A DNA stretch of 64,000 bases, from NCBI RefSeq assembly GCF_014648035.1, contig NZ_BMQI01000010.1:42218-106217 (forward strand), in the 5' to 3' direction. Positions 16,579 to 26,033 of this stretch are shown here, piece by piece. The DNA comes from Shewanella algicola (GTDB taxonomy: Bacteria > Pseudomonadota > Gammaproteobacteria > Enterobacterales > Shewanellaceae). The notes under the pieces are model-generated. The model was not told the DNA's origin, made no database searches, and saw nothing but the letters and a program-made list of their open reading frames with translations. The translations under genes and the position numbers were made by a program. Position 1 is the first letter of the stretch; every line of letters begins with the position of its first letter.

Positions 16579-18171
16579 TTGATTACAACAGCTAACATCA
16601 CAATGCAGTTTGGCGCTAAGCCACTGTTTGAAAATATCTCTGTCAAATTTGGTGGCGGTAATCGCTACGGTTTAATTGGCGCGAATGGTTGTGGTAAATC
16701 CACCTTTATGAAAATCCTTGCCGGTGATTTAGAGCCTTCAAGCGGTAACGTATCATTAGACGTCAACGAGCGCATGGGTAAACTAAACCAGGACCAGTTT
16801 GCATACGAAGCCTTTTCAGTCGTAGACACTGTGATCATGGGCCACCGCGAATTGTGGAAAGTAAAGCAAGAACGTGACCGCATTTATTCATTGCCAGAAA
16901 TGAGCGAAGAAGACGGCATTAAAGTGGCCGAGCTTGAAATGGAATTTGCTGAAATGGACGGTTACACCGCTGAATCTCGCGCGGGTGACTTACTATTAGG
17001 TGTCGGTATTGCTACCGAGCAGCACTTTGGTTTAATGAGCGAAATCGCCCCAGGTTTTAAATTACGAGTCTTGCTAGCGCAAGCGCTGTTTTCTGACCCA
17101 GATTTATTGCTACTAGACGAACCAACCAACAACTTGGACATCGACACTATTCGTTGGTTACAAGATATGTTGAACCAACGTAACAGCACCATGATCATCA
17201 TCTCGCATGACCGTTATTTCTTAAACTCAGTGTGTACTCATATGGCTGACTTAGATTACGGTGAGCTGCGCGTATTCCCAGGTAACTACGACGAATACAT
17301 GATGGCAGCACAACAGTCACGTGAACGTTTAATGAGCGACAACGCCAAGAAAAAGGCCCAAATAGCGGAGCTGCAAACCTTCGTTGCACGTTTCTCGGCT
17401 AACGCATCTAAAGCGAAACAAGCGACATCGCGTGCAAAACAGATTGATAAAATTAAGCTTGATGATATTAAAGCCTCTAGCCGTGTTAACCCGTTTATTC
17501 GTTTCGAACAAGAAAAGAAATTGTTCCGTAACGCATTAGTTGTTGAAAACCTAGCAAAAGGTTACGACACACCTTTGTTCAGCAAATTTGACCTGATGGT
17601 TGAAGTGGGCGAGCGCATTGCGATTTTAGGTCAAAACGGTGTGGGTAAAACCACCCTTTTACGTACCCTAGTGCATGACATCCCACAAGATGAAGGTACG
17701 ATCCACTGGTCTGAAAACAACAACATTGGTTACTACGCACAGGATCACGAAGCAGACTTTGCTAACGACATGACTTTATTCGAGTGGATGAGCCAATGGC
17801 GTAAAGAAAACGATGACGACCAAACAGTTCGAGGTATTTTAGGCCGAATGTTGTTTGGTTCAGACGACATTAAAAAATCAGTAACAGTGTTATCTGGTGG
17901 TGAAAAAGGCCGTATGTATTTCGGTAAACTTATCATGCAAAAGCCAAATATTTTATTGCTCGATGAACCGACCAACCACATGGACATGGAATCGATTGAA
18001 TCATTAAACAACGCCCTAGAAATGTACGAAGGCACGTTAATGTTTGTTTCCCATGACCGTGCATTTGTATCGTCACTTGCGACACGTATTCTTGAAGTCA
18101 CGCCACAAGGCATTAATGACTTTAAAGGCACTTACGATGAGTTCCTTGCGAGTAAAGGTATTGAAGGTTAA
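16579..18171 (+). CDS. ybiT: ABC-F family ATPase YbiT
   Basis: Ribosome-associated ABC-F protein with two ATPase cassettes and no membrane domain. The 530-residue protein aligns end to end with my memory of E. coli YbiT: first Walker [10 protein letters not shown] (about 34-42), first Walker [20 protein letters not shown], the charged inter-domain linker [22 protein letters not shown], second Walker [10 protein letters not shown] (about 353-361), signature LSGGEKGRM and second Walker [15 protein letters not shown]. It starts with TTG preceded by TTTGGAA; no ATG is available before the conserved [10 protein letters not shown] strong terminator follows, and a 278-base gap precedes it, so it is probably a single-gene unit. 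Confidence 0.95.
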   Translation: MITTANITMQFGAKPLFENISVKFGGGNRYGLIGANGCGKSTFMKILAGDLEPSSGNVSLDVNERMGKLNQDQFAYEAFSVVDTVIMGHRELWKVKQERDRIYSLPEMSEEDGIKVAELEMEFAEMDGYTAESRAGDLLLGVGIATEQHFGLMSEIAPGFKLRVLLAQALFSDPDLLLLDEPTNNLDIDTIRWLQDMLNQRNSTMIIISHDRYFLNSVCTHMADLDYGELRVFPGNYDEYMMAAQQSRERLMSDNAKKKAQIAELQTFVARFSANASKAKQATSRAKQIDKIKLDDIKASSRVNPFIRFEQEKKLFRNALVVENLAKGYDTPLFSKFDLMVEVGERIAILGQNGVGKTTLLRTLVHDIPQDEGTIHWSENNNIGYYAQDHEADFANDMTLFEWMSQWRKENDDDQTVRGILGRMLFGSDDIKKSVTVLSGGEKGRMYFGKLIMQKPNILLLDEPTNHMDMESIESLNNALEMYEGTLMFVSHDRAFVSSLATRILEVTPQGINDFKGTYDEFLASKGIEG

Positions 18172-18199
18172 GTTAATTCGCTTTCAACCAAGTTAATAA

Positions 18200-18238
18200 A
18201 AAAAGCCCTGAACATATGTTCGGGGCTTTTTGTTTTTA
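18200..18238 (+). terminator. Intrinsic terminator after ybiT
   Basis: AAAAAGCCC and GAAC arms pair with GTTC and GGGGCTTTTT around ATAT, with one G-T pair, then T5GT5. Confidence 0.9.
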
Positions 18239-18294
18239 TATTATTGATTTCGCAATATACTCAAGCCATTAAATGATTACAGGCAGGCAAATTT

Positions 18295-18660
18295 ATGAGC
18301 ATTACCCTCGAACAAGCTTCAACCACCTTGAATGAACTCAAATGTCGTACTAATTTTAATATTAAGAATGTCACCGAATACATGTTGCCAGAGCTCAAAG
18401 AACCCGTGTATTTGCATGTAGAGGGAAAAGTGCCATTATTGATTATCCGTCCAGCATTTGAAGTTTTCTCAAGTGAGTTAGCTACCATTGACGGCGTGCA
18501 CGCCAAATACGACTATTACCACAATGCACAAATGACACGGTTTCCGACAAGGCAATACAAAGGCTTAAACGAAACCCACTACGGCCTCGCATTCCGTTTT
18601 GATAATGCAGAAGCAGTCAAATTATTCATTAAGCGATTGGTTGAAATCGTCAAAGGATAA
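18295..18660 (+). CDS. Conserved hypothetical protein
   Basis: A 121-residue soluble protein that I do not recognise. It has no signal peptide, membrane segment or cysteine cluster; the only Cys is in LNELKCRTNF. The predicted pattern is a short helix (ITLEQASTTLNELK), then beta strands (EPVYLHVEGKVPLLIIRP; THYGLAFRFDN) and a C-terminal helix (AEAVKLFIKRLVEIVK), suggesting a small alpha/beta domain. The start has AGGCAGG upstream. It lies alone between the ybiT terminator and an alpha/beta hydrolase gene 29 bases downstream, with which it may form an operon. Confidence 0.7.
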   Translation: MSITLEQASTTLNELKCRTNFNIKNVTEYMLPELKEPVYLHVEGKVPLLIIRPAFEVFSSELATIDGVHAKYDYYHNAQMTRFPTRQYKGLNETHYGLAFRFDNAEAVKLFIKRLVEIVKG

Positions 18661-18689
18661 TCCACGATTTATTAGGAGCCCTTCACGCC

Positions 18690-19502
18690 ATGACAGAACA
18701 ATTTAATATCAATCAGTTTAATTGTTCCATTAGCGGTAAAGGGCAAAGCCTAGTATGGGCCCACGGTTTATGTGGTTGCATGCAAAGTGAAGATGCCATT
18801 GGTGTGTACGCATGGCATCGATTTCCTAAAAAACTCCAACTTATTCGTTACGATGCCATAGGTCATGGTTTATCAACCCAAGGTGAGTCGGTTGATGACT
18901 ACCTTTGGCCAAACCTAGCTAAAGATATGTTGCGGGTCGCTGAACATTATCGCGCGACTACACCGCTTATTTTAGGTGGCCAATCAATGGGCTGTGCCAC
19001 CAGTTTATTTGCTGTATTAGCACAACCAGAAAACGTAAAAGGACTGGTGTTAATGACACCACCAGTAGCATGGCAAGCCAGGGCCGCAAAAGTGGATTAT
19101 TACCATAAAATAGCCAAAGCAGCGCGGATATTAGGCGGTAAAGGTCTTGCGCAAATGAACGCTAAACATTTAGATAAAATGCTCCCAAGTTGGATCATCG
19201 ATGCCCACAAACATAGCGTATTAGGCATGCTGGACGGTTTGAAATCGATGAAACGTCAAACCTTAAATCAATTGTTTACTGCTGCAGCATTAAACGACTT
19301 ACCCACTAAGCAACAGCTTTCCACGATACAAGTACCAACATTAATTTTGGCCTGGCAAGGCGATGAAGCCCATCCCATCGACAGTGCCATTAGCTTAAAC
19401 AAATCGCTGCCTAATGCCACATTACACATTGCTAACTCAATGGACGATGTTAATGATTGGCCAGCATTAATCAGTGATTTTTGCATTGCTGTCGATCACT
19501 AG
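18690..19502 (+). CDS. Alpha/beta hydrolase
   Basis: Probable esterase or similar hydrolase of unknown substrate, 270 residues, no signal peptide. The fold is recognisable from the oxyanion segment VWAHGLCGCM (about 22-31), the aspartate turn IRYDAIGHGLS (about 52-62), the nucleophile elbow GGQSMGC (Ser at about 99), the acid-bearing strand PTLILAWQGDEAHPID (Asp near 230) and a shortened C-terminal region ending MDDVNDWPALISDFCIAVDH, in which the usual catalytic His after the last strand is not obvious (only the penultimate residue is His). That missing motif lowers confidence in standard catalysis. Confidence 0.82.
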   Translation: MTEQFNINQFNCSISGKGQSLVWAHGLCGCMQSEDAIGVYAWHRFPKKLQLIRYDAIGHGLSTQGESVDDYLWPNLAKDMLRVAEHYRATTPLILGGQSMGCATSLFAVLAQPENVKGLVLMTPPVAWQARAAKVDYYHKIAKAARILGGKGLAQMNAKHLDKMLPSWIIDAHKHSVLGMLDGLKSMKRQTLNQLFTAAALNDLPTKQQLSTIQVPTLILAWQGDEAHPIDSAISLNKSLPNATLHIANSMDDVNDWPALISDFCIAVDH

Positions 19503-19675
19503 CGTGGATTACACCGTTTATGCCTCATAGTAGGTAGTCGTTTTGGTATTAAATTAATGCCAGCTAATTTAGTTGTGAGCTATGTTTGAGTTTCATTTGT
19601 TTGTCATACAAAAATAAATCAGATCAGTTAACCTGAGCCGTACTATGGTTGGGTATACACAACAAAGGAATCTCT

Positions 19676-21676
19676 ATGAATTGGCAATGGATAAGTAACC
19701 TTAAAATATCGCGTAAGCTTGCTTTACTTGTATTGCCAGCGCTACTCACCAGTATTTTATTTAGTGGGTTGTATGTCAGTAATGAATACCGTACCCAGCA
19801 ACAACTGCAGTTAGTTATCAACTTATCAAATGTCGCCATCATTAATAGTGCGCTGGTGCATGAGCTGCAAAAAGAGCGTGGCATGAGCGCTGGTTTCATT
19901 GGTTCAAAAGGGCGATCATTTAAAGACGATTTACCAAAGCAGCGAAACCAAACCGACAACCAAATCATGCGTTTTAAACAATTTGCTCAACAAGATGACT
20001 TTCCCATCCAACTTCAGTCCACTTACGACCAAGTCGCATCATCATTAATCCAATTAAAGACGATGCGTGATAAGGTCAATAATCTCGTTGTTTCAGTACC
20101 TGAGCAAGTTGGTTATTACACCCAAATGAACACGCTTTTATTGTCGATGGTCGATGAAGCTGCCAGTCAAAGCCTGGACAGCGAACTGTCGATGCGCCTC
20201 AAAGCATTTGCAGCTTATTTACAGTTAAAAGAACGAGCAGGTATTGAACGAGCTGTATTAAGTACTACTTTCGGCCACAGCGAGTTTGCTCCAGGCTTAT
20301 ATCGCAAATTTGTCACCTTAGTCGCAGAGCAACAAACTTATGCAGAGCGGTTTATCGCGGCAGCCTATGTCGGTAATATCAATGCATATAAACAAGCACT
20401 GCAAAGTAGCGCCATGGCAGACGTACAAGCCTTACGTGAAGTCGCATTTGCACAAGATTCTTCAGCCATGCTGGCTCAAAATCCAGAAGAGTGGTTTAAA
20501 ATATCTACCGCGCGTATCGCAGTGCTGACTCAACTCGAAAAACAATTTGGTGATGATTTAACGCAGCTTAGCCACGAAAAATTGGCCAATGCGACCCAAC
20601 AGATGTACTACACCGCGTTACTATTACTGCTCGCATTAGTGTTTGTGATTTTAATGAGCCTGAGCGTGTCGGGTTATTTACACCGTAGTTTAAGCGTATT
20701 GCACAAGCAAATGCTTCATGCCGGCACCCAATTTGATTTAACCACCCGTTTACCCCAGCAGTCGGAAGACGAATTTGGTCAAATTTCAATAGCGTTTAAT
20801 CAAATGATGGCCGAGTTTGAAGAGATCATTAGCCAAGTGCGTGTTAATGCAGTTAATTTAGTTAATGCTGTTGAGCAAATGAATGGTTATTCGCGCTCAA
20901 TGCAAAGTGATGTGCTTCAAGGTTCATCAGAGGCCGAGCAAGTTGCCTCGGCAATGACAGAAATGAGTGCCACCGTGCATGAAATTGCCGCCAATGCCGT
21001 ACAAGCATCAGATGCCTCAGCTAAAGCGAACTTAGAAGCCCAAAATGGTGAAGTTGGCGTTAATAAAACCAGCGATGCCATTCAAATCCTGGCGCATGAG
21101 ATTGCAGATGCCGCAGATGCAATTGGGCGTTTAGATGCTGATGTGCAAAGTATTGTGACCATTCTTGATGTGATCAGCTCCATTGCAGAACAAACTAATT
21201 TGTTGGCCCTAAATGCTGCAATTGAAGCTGCAAGGGCTGGTGAGCAAGGTCGCGGCTTTGCCGTAGTTGCCGATGAAGTGCGTACTTTAGCGCAACGCTC
21301 ACAATCCTCTACCGAAGACATCAAAAATATGACTGAACGTTTACAATCGGGCGCTGCAGTCGCCGTTAACGCAATGAAACGTGGGCAACAACAAGCGCAA
21401 GTCAGTGTTGATGAGTCTAAGCATGCCGGTAATGAGCTTAAATTAATTGCAAATCATGTTAGCGTGATTGACAGCATGAACGAGCAAATTGCCGCCTCGA
21501 CCCATGAACAGTCAGCCGTGGCAGAAGAAGTTAATCGCAATGCGATGAAAATTACAGAAATTTACCACCACACCCAACAAATATCACAACAACTTGCAGA
21601 GCTTAACGACAGCCTACTCAACGACGCCAGCAATATGTCACAGCAAGTGAGTAAGTTTACCTTATCAAAAGAATAG
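19676..21676 (+). CDS. Methyl-accepting chemotaxis protein with NIT sensor domain
   Basis: Inner-membrane chemoreceptor. The 666-residue protein has a membrane segment (about 14-33), a periplasmic helical NIT-type domain with the hallmark [21 protein letters not shown] region (about 60-80), a second membrane segment (about 305-325, [16 protein letters not shown]), a HAMP domain ([20 protein letters not shown]) and a cytoplasmic signalling hairpin whose tip reads [20 protein letters not shown] then [18 protein letters not shown] domains are associated with nitrate/nitrite sensing, but ligands vary. The ATG is preceded by AAAGGAA; a TTG 27 bases earlier is rejected. No C-terminal NWETF-type pentapeptide is present. 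A repeat array begins just after the stop. Confidence 0.93.
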   Translation: MNWQWISNLKISRKLALLVLPALLTSILFSGLYVSNEYRTQQQLQLVINLSNVAIINSALVHELQKERGMSAGFIGSKGRSFKDDLPKQRNQTDNQIMRFKQFAQQDDFPIQLQSTYDQVASSLIQLKTMRDKVNNLVVSVPEQVGYYTQMNTLLLSMVDEAASQSLDSELSMRLKAFAAYLQLKERAGIERAVLSTTFGHSEFAPGLYRKFVTLVAEQQTYAERFIAAAYVGNINAYKQALQSSAMADVQALREVAFAQDSSAMLAQNPEEWFKISTARIAVLTQLEKQFGDDLTQLSHEKLANATQQMYYTALLLLLALVFVILMSLSVSGYLHRSLSVLHKQMLHAGTQFDLTTRLPQQSEDEFGQISIAFNQMMAEFEEIISQVRVNAVNLVNAVEQMNGYSRSMQSDVLQGSSEAEQVASAMTEMSATVHEIAANAVQASDASAKANLEAQNGEVGVNKTSDAIQILAHEIADAADAIGRLDADVQSIVTILDVISSIAEQTNLLALNAAIEAARAGEQGRGFAVVADEVRTLAQRSQSSTEDIKNMTERLQSGAAVAVNAMKRGQQQAQVSVDESKHAGNELKLIANHVSVIDSMNEQIAASTHEQSAVAEEVNRNAMKITEIYHHTQQISQQLAELNDSLLNDASNMSQQVSKFTLSKE

Positions 21677-21778
21677 AAAGCTAAATCTACAGCAACACCT
21701 GGAGCCTACGACTCGTCGTTCCGGCAATGCTGTTAAGCCGGAATCCAGGTGTTGTTTTTTAGGGTTTTAGGCCCTAGG

Positions 21779-21827
21779 TTCTAGGAACTCGCAAGCTCGC
21801 CAGAGAGCGGACTTCGTCCTTCTAGAA
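21779..21827 (+). repeat. 49-bp structured element, copy 1
   Basis: Bounded by TTCTAG and CTAGAA inverted ends, with internal hairpins GCTC-GCCAGA-GAGC and GGAC-TTC-GTCC. Five further copies occur in the window. Confidence 0.85.
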
Positions 21828-22038
21828 TCTAATAAACACCTGGCTCCTCAATACTGGAGCCTCAATACTGGATCCTCAATAAAAGCATTCGAGGATGACG
21901 GCATAGAGCAACATCAAACACCGTCAACTACCACGTCATTTGCTTGTTCATATTCAAACACCGCCCACTACTCCGTCGTTCCGGCAATGCTGTTGAGCCG
22001 GAATCCAGGTGTTGTTTTTTAGGGTTTTAGGCCCTAGG

Positions 22039-22087
22039 TTCTAGGAACTCGCAAGCTCGCCAGAGAGCGGACTTCGTCCTTCTAGAA
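22039..22087 (+). repeat. 49-bp structured element, copy 2
   Basis: Identical to copy 1, 260 bases downstream, inside the second tandem unit. Confidence 0.85.
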
Positions 22088-22298
22088 TCTAATAAACACC
22101 TGGCTCCTCAATACTGGATCCTCAATACTGGATCCTCAATAAAAGCATTCGAGGATGACGGCATAGAGCAACATCAAACACCGTCAACTACCACGTCATT
22201 TGCTTGTTCATATTCAAACACTGCCCACTACTCCGTCGTTCCGGCAATGCTGTTGAGCCGGAATCCAGGTGTTGTTTTTTAGGGTTTTAGGCCCTAGG

Positions 22299-22347
22299 TT
22301 CTAGGAACTCGCAAGCTCGCCAGAGAGCGGACTTCGTCCTTCTAGAA
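22299..22347 (+). repeat. 49-bp structured element, copy 3
   Basis: Identical to copies 1 and 2, inside the third, partial tandem unit. Confidence 0.85.
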
Positions 22348-22395
22348 TCTAAGAAACACCTGGATCCTCAATAAAAGCATTCGAGGATGACGTAC

Positions 22396-22437
22396 TAGAA
22401 CCTAGAACCTAGAACCTAGAACCTAGAACCTAGAACC
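22396..22437. repeat. Heptanucleotide microsatellite (TAGAACC)6
   Basis: Six perfect tandem heptamers. Related 7-mers (TAGGCCC, CTAAAAC) occur beside arrays B and G, always next to the stem-loop repeats. Confidence 0.95.
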
Positions 22438-22484
22438 TAACCCCTTGAGTCTGTAAGCGAAGCGTTCGGTAAACCGTTATCAGT

Positions 22485-23030
22485 CTACGCTTTAGTACAA
22501 TGCTGCAATAATTTAATAAAAAACTCACTGCCTTTGCGTTCAGCAAAAGCAATATTGCGTTCAGGGATTGATTCGGGGTCATTGTAGTTTGCCAGGGCAA
22601 CTTCCATGCTGGCTTCGCGAATGATGTGCAGGGTTGGGTAGGGCGCTCGATTAGTAAAATTGGCTACACTGTCTTGTGCTTCTCCATCAAAACAATAGTC
22701 TGGATGAAACGTCGCAAGTTGGTACACGCCTTCATAATCCTGCTGTGCTAATAAATCAGTAGCATCATCGACTAAATCCAAATACGCATAAAATCCTTCG
22801 AAACCGCGCGGTAAAATAAATAATGTGGTTTCTGTTTCTGGGTGATTGTCTAGGTAGTCACATTCTGCAATTAAAGCCTTCATAACGGCTTTTATTTTAG
22901 TGTGTTCAATGGCCACATAGCGAATACTGGCGCGCTCCACTTCTCTGCGAGCAAATGGGCAAATATTGTATTTCATGATGACATCAACAACCCAACGTTC
23001 GGTGTGGGCTATGCATTCATGTTGTTCCAT
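22485..23030 (-). CDS. DUF1415 family protein
   Basis: Conserved cytosolic protein of unknown function, 181 residues. Recognised by the N-terminal WVVDVIMKYNICPFARREVE, the central TLFILPRGFEGFYAYLDLVD, the LATFHPDYCFDG segment and RAPYPTLHIIREASMEVAL. Conserved Cys/His residues (ICPFA, FHPDYCF) could bind a metal or cofactor, but no activity is established to my knowledge. It is 17 bases downstream of the LysE-family gene on the same strand, with AAGG before its ATG, so the two are likely co-transcribed. Its 3' end faces repeat array A. Confidence 0.88.
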   Translation of the reverse strand: MEQHECIAHTERWVVDVIMKYNICPFARREVERASIRYVAIEHTKIKAVMKALIAECDYLDNHPETETTLFILPRGFEGFYAYLDLVDDATDLLAQQDYEGVYQLATFHPDYCFDGEAQDSVANFTNRAPYPTLHIIREASMEVALANYNDPESIPERNIAFAERKGSEFFIKLLQHCTKA

Positions 23031-23047
23031 AGAAAACCTTAACTGAG

Positions 23048-23653
23048 TTACTGTGGTGTTGCCGGTAGCATCATCGGGATAATTGACGCGACTAACAGCA
23101 GCGCCATCGACACATTAAAAATACGCTGCTGGCGCTCATTTTTTAATAAACGTTTTAATGCAACGCCAAAACTAAGCCACACGATTGCACAGGGAAACGC
23201 CACACATAAAAACACACTAGCAATCGTAATCACCTGGCTATTGAGTTCATGTTGTACTGAGGTGAAAGTGGCAATCGCACCCACGGCCATGATCCAGCCT
23301 TTTGGGTTAACCCATTGAAAGGCCGCCGCTTGTATAAAGCTAAAGGGTTTACTGACTTGTTTTCCCTCCATTTTGCTGCTGCTATTGGCAATGAGCCACG
23401 ACAAATAGAGCAAGTAAGTCATACCAACTATTTTGATGACAGTATGAATAATCGGATACGCTTGAAATATAGCGCTTAAGCCTAACCCCACGGCTAAAAT
23501 CATGGTGGGGAAACCTAAACTAATCCCTAATAAATGCGGAATACTGCGCTTAATGCCAAAGTTTACCCCAGATGTCATCAGCATAATATTGTTAGGCCCA
23601 GGAGTAATGCCGGCTGAAAACGCAAATAATGCTATCGCAAATACCAATTCCAT
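23048..23653 (-). CDS. LysE/RhtB family amino acid exporter
   Basis: Inner-membrane exporter of amino acids or related metabolites. The 201-residue protein has the family signature near the N-terminus (FAFSAGITPGPNNIMLMTSG, about 10-29), followed by GVNFGIKRSIPHLLGISLGF and about six membrane helices, with the conserved PKGWIMAVGAI (about 115-125). The substrate cannot be read from sequence. First gene of a two-gene unit with the DUF1415 gene; diverges from the DUF4136 lipoprotein gene. Confidence 0.9.
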   Translation of the reverse strand: MELVFAIALFAFSAGITPGPNNIMLMTSGVNFGIKRSIPHLLGISLGFPTMILAVGLGLSAIFQAYPIIHTVIKIVGMTYLLYLSWLIANSSSKMEGKQVSKPFSFIQAAAFQWVNPKGWIMAVGAIATFTSVQHELNSQVITIASVFLCVAFPCAIVWLSFGVALKRLLKNERQQRIFNVSMALLLVASIIPMMLPATPQ

Positions 23654-23839
23654 ATTGTTATCTTTTTGCCAAGGTAGGATTAAAATTTGTTGGCATTCTA
23701 TCGATTAATGTTACGACAATCTAATAAAAAAGTAATTGCGGTTTAAGATTGAGATTAAACATTGTGATATCTCATTTTACGGGGTAGCTTAACCTTATCA
23801 ATAATATGGTTTTTGGCGTATTTAAAATAGGACTCTCCC

Positions 23840-24400
23840 ATGATAAATAGCTTAAGCAAGATGATTGTTATGGTTAGCATTGTGTTGCTAACGGCATGTA
23901 CAACCAATGATATTACGCCGCCAGCTTCGCAACGTATAACCATGGTGACGAGCGGTGATTTATCGGTGTTATCCAAAACTTACGCGTGGCACGAAAGTCT
24001 GTTTGTTGTGCATACCGCCAATAAAATGGATGAAGAAGCGTTACGTAAACAGTTAGTCAAATCAGTGAATAAAGTCATGGCTGATAAAGGCTATCAATTG
24101 GTGTCTATTAACGACTCCCCGTACATGACGGTAGGTTTTGGTATGGCTTTAGCCACTGAAATGAGCGATAACGACATTTTAGCGAAGGTTGGTCTTGTAC
24201 CAGGCCTTGCCACTAAAGATGCTAATGCACAGCAGCATAAAGGCTCGGTATTAGTGGCTTTTTTCAATCCTAATATTCAATCTCCCTTTTGGCGAGTATT
24301 AGCACAAGGATTTACTGAGCCTGAGCAAACCATTGAAGAACGAGAGGCGCGGTTTGATAACTTGATAAACATGATGCTAAACGATGTGCCTGCGATGTAA
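23840..24400 (+). CDS. DUF4136 domain lipoprotein
   Basis: Secreted lipoprotein of unknown function. The 186-residue precursor has a short signal peptide with lipobox LLTAC (lipidated Cys at about 20), and Thr-Thr-Asn after it, which would not retain it in the inner membrane under the +2 Asp rule, so outer-membrane placement is expected. The DUF4136 region shows KTYAWHESLFVV, ALRKQLVKSVNKVMADKGYQLV, a YMTVGFGMALATEM strand and GSVLVAFFNPNIQSPFWRVLAQGF. CTCTCCC lies before the ATG, so the ribosome binding site is poor. A bidirectional terminator separates it from the convergent DUF2797 gene. Confidence 0.85.
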   Translation: MINSLSKMIVMVSIVLLTACTTNDITPPASQRITMVTSGDLSVLSKTYAWHESLFVVHTANKMDEEALRKQLVKSVNKVMADKGYQLVSINDSPYMTVGFGMALATEMSDNDILAKVGLVPGLATKDANAQQHKGSVLVAFFNPNIQSPFWRVLAQGFTEPEQTIEEREARFDNLINMMLNDVPAM

Positions 24401-24409
24401 AACGTAAAC

Positions 24410-24440
24410 CCAAAAAAGACGCTAACTGCGTCTTTTTTGG
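24410..24440. terminator. Bidirectional terminator
   Basis: CCAAAAAAGACGC pairs with GCGTCTTTTTTGG around TAACT between convergent genes; the A6 and T6 runs serve both directions. Confidence 0.9.
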
Positions 24441-24469
24441 CGAACAAATGAATCAGCTATCAAGAAAGA

Positions 24470-25291
24470 TTAGCCGTGTTGGACTTCTACTTCATACGAA
24501 CCAAATTTACGGATGTTAATCACGCCAGTATCAAAAATTAAATATTGGCCTTTAATACCTTGTAAGGTCCCTGTGACCTCTAGCACTTTATCAAAATTAT
24601 GCGATTTTACCTTGGTTGGAAACTCAGTAATCGGATAACTAATGGCCTGAATGTTGGCATCAAGGCGTTCAATTTCAATGTCTTGATGTTCACTTGCTAA
24701 TGTTTGCAGTTTGTCTTCAATCAGCGGGATAAGTTTTGCCGCCTGCTCGACCAAATCGATATCATCATTGTGACCTTTTAACATGGCTTGCCAGTGCGTT
24801 TTGTCATTGATGAATTTGGCTAACTCGATTTCAATTAACCCTGACATTTTACGGGTCGATACTTTAAATATCGGTAAACCCTGAGTGGCACCCTGGTCAA
24901 TCCAGCGGGTAGGGATTTGGCTGTGACGGGTAATGCCTACCTTTATCCCAGAGGTATTAGACAAATAAACATAGTGAGGCACAAAGCAATTCGACATGGC
25001 CCATTCTGGTTCACGGCAGGTACCTTGATCAAAGTGGCAGGTTTCTGGTTTCATGATGCACATGTCGCAGCTGGCTAACTTTGTCATACACACATAACAA
25101 TGGCCTTGCGAATAACTCTTTTTGGTTTTTTTGCCGCAGCTGCTGCAAAAAATATTACCCGTGTGAGTCATGGTGAGGGTTTTACCGATTAATGGGTTTA
25201 GCGCTAAGCGCTCCTCACCCACAGGTAAATGATACTCCACCTCATGGTTGTCATTGAGGTGGGTTTTCAGTTTTGATAGCGTTCCAAACAT
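24470..25291 (-). CDS. DUF2797 family zinc-ribbon protein
   Basis: Conserved cytosolic protein of unknown function, 273 residues. After an N-terminal beta region it has two Cys clusters (CSSCGKK...GHCYVCMTKLASCDMC and PETCHFDQGTC, about 49-95) likely to bind zinc, then a segment VPHYVYLSNTSGIKVGITRH (about 106-125) that looks like a GIY-YIG-type core with the YVYL and KVGIT strands, followed by RWIDQGA. The C-terminus is beta-rich (GTLQGIKGQYLIFDTGVINI). Nuclease activity is not established; the GIY-YIG resemblance is my reading of the pattern. Confidence 0.82.
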   Translation of the reverse strand: MFGTLSKLKTHLNDNHEVEYHLPVGEERLALNPLIGKTLTMTHTGNIFCSSCGKKTKKSYSQGHCYVCMTKLASCDMCIMKPETCHFDQGTCREPEWAMSNCFVPHYVYLSNTSGIKVGITRHSQIPTRWIDQGATQGLPIFKVSTRKMSGLIEIELAKFINDKTHWQAMLKGHNDDIDLVEQAAKLIPLIEDKLQTLASEHQDIEIERLDANIQAISYPITEFPTKVKSHNFDKVLEVTGTLQGIKGQYLIFDTGVINIRKFGSYEVEVQHG

Positions 25292-25410
25292 GGTTAATCC
25301 ATTTTATCGTCTTTATTTGTGGGCAGTTTAGCAGATGATGAAAATGGAATTTAGCCTTAATTTATCCAACATGGTTTATGTGCTGTTTATCTGTTAACTT
25401 TTTAAGTTGA

Positions 25411-25908
25411 CTAGTTCAATTTATCTAACACTACGTCATCGCCCATTTCATACAATGAGGTGGCAATCATGTCTTCTTGTGCTAGATCGGTAAGGCCTAA
25501 TTCCATTGTGGCTCTAAATAAATCAATACCAGTATGACTTGCAGTTTCAAACTGACTACTAAATTGCTCAATATTGATGCCTAATGCATTCATTTTGTTA
25601 GAGATATGCAACACAATCCCTGGGCGGTCATAAGCAACCAGGTTATAGCGTAATTGTTTAACAGGCTTTGCACTTAAACTGGTTTTAGAAAAGGTCAGCG
25701 TTAAGCCATCAATGCACTCTAACGCATCGACCAGTTCATCCCAATTTAATGCTGGGACTTCTAACTGTAATATTGCGGCAAAAACACCGTCAATATGACG
25801 CATTTCAGAATCTAACCAGTTACCATTATGACGACTAATAACATTGGCTACTTGTTCTACTAATCCTTTTCTATCAGGTGCTTGCAAAGTGATAAGGTAA
25901 CGCATCAT
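25411..25908 (-). CDS. GcvR-like tandem ACT-domain regulator
   Basis: Two ACT domains in 165 residues: residues 3-75 (RYLITLQAPDRKGLVEQVANVI) and about 85-160 (LRYNLVAYDRPGIVLHISNKMNALGINIEQF). ACT domains bind amino acids; in E. coli GcvR binds glycine and antagonises GcvA at the glycine-cleavage promoter. The protein has no DNA-binding domain, as in GcvR. Two adjacent ATGs follow AGGAG; the second spacing is also acceptable. It diverges from the pst operon across about 235 bases. The family includes relatives with other partners, so the regulatory target is inferred. Confidence 0.78.
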   Translation of the reverse strand: MMRYLITLQAPDRKGLVEQVANVISRHNGNWLDSEMRHIDGVFAAILQLEVPALNWDELVDALECIDGLTLTFSKTSLSAKPVKQLRYNLVAYDRPGIVLHISNKMNALGINIEQFSSQFETASHTGIDLFRATMELGLTDLAQEDMIATSLYEMGDDVVLDKLN

Positions 25909-26033
25909 ACGATATTTCTCCTATAAGTATTAGCTGTAACACAACTGTCATCTTTACGTCATATAATCGCAGCCACTTAAGATTGCGTTGTTGTTTACGG
26001 TAATGTGAATATTTATTGAATAAAGCTACTGTT

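Larger units (their letters stand above)
21714..22395. repeat. 260-bp tandem repeat (two full units plus a partial third)
   Basis: The string CGTCGTTCCGGCAATGCTGT recurs at 21714, 21974 and 22234, exactly 260 bases apart, and the intervening sequence is nearly identical (single-base differences such as GAGCC/GATCC). The third unit breaks off after the reversed ATCCTC-class stem-loop and runs into the heptamer tract. Near identity implies recent amplification. Confidence 0.95.
21690..22472. repeat. Repeat array A (stem-loop mosaic)
   Basis: Fills the space between the convergent MCP and DUF1415 genes. It contains about seven copies of CCAGGTGTT or its complement flanking stem-loops, three 49-bp structured elements, a 260-bp tandem duplication, a heptamer tract and a terminal motif (CCTTGAGTCTGTAAGCGAAG) that also ends array E. 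No coding potential is evident. Confidence 0.9.
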
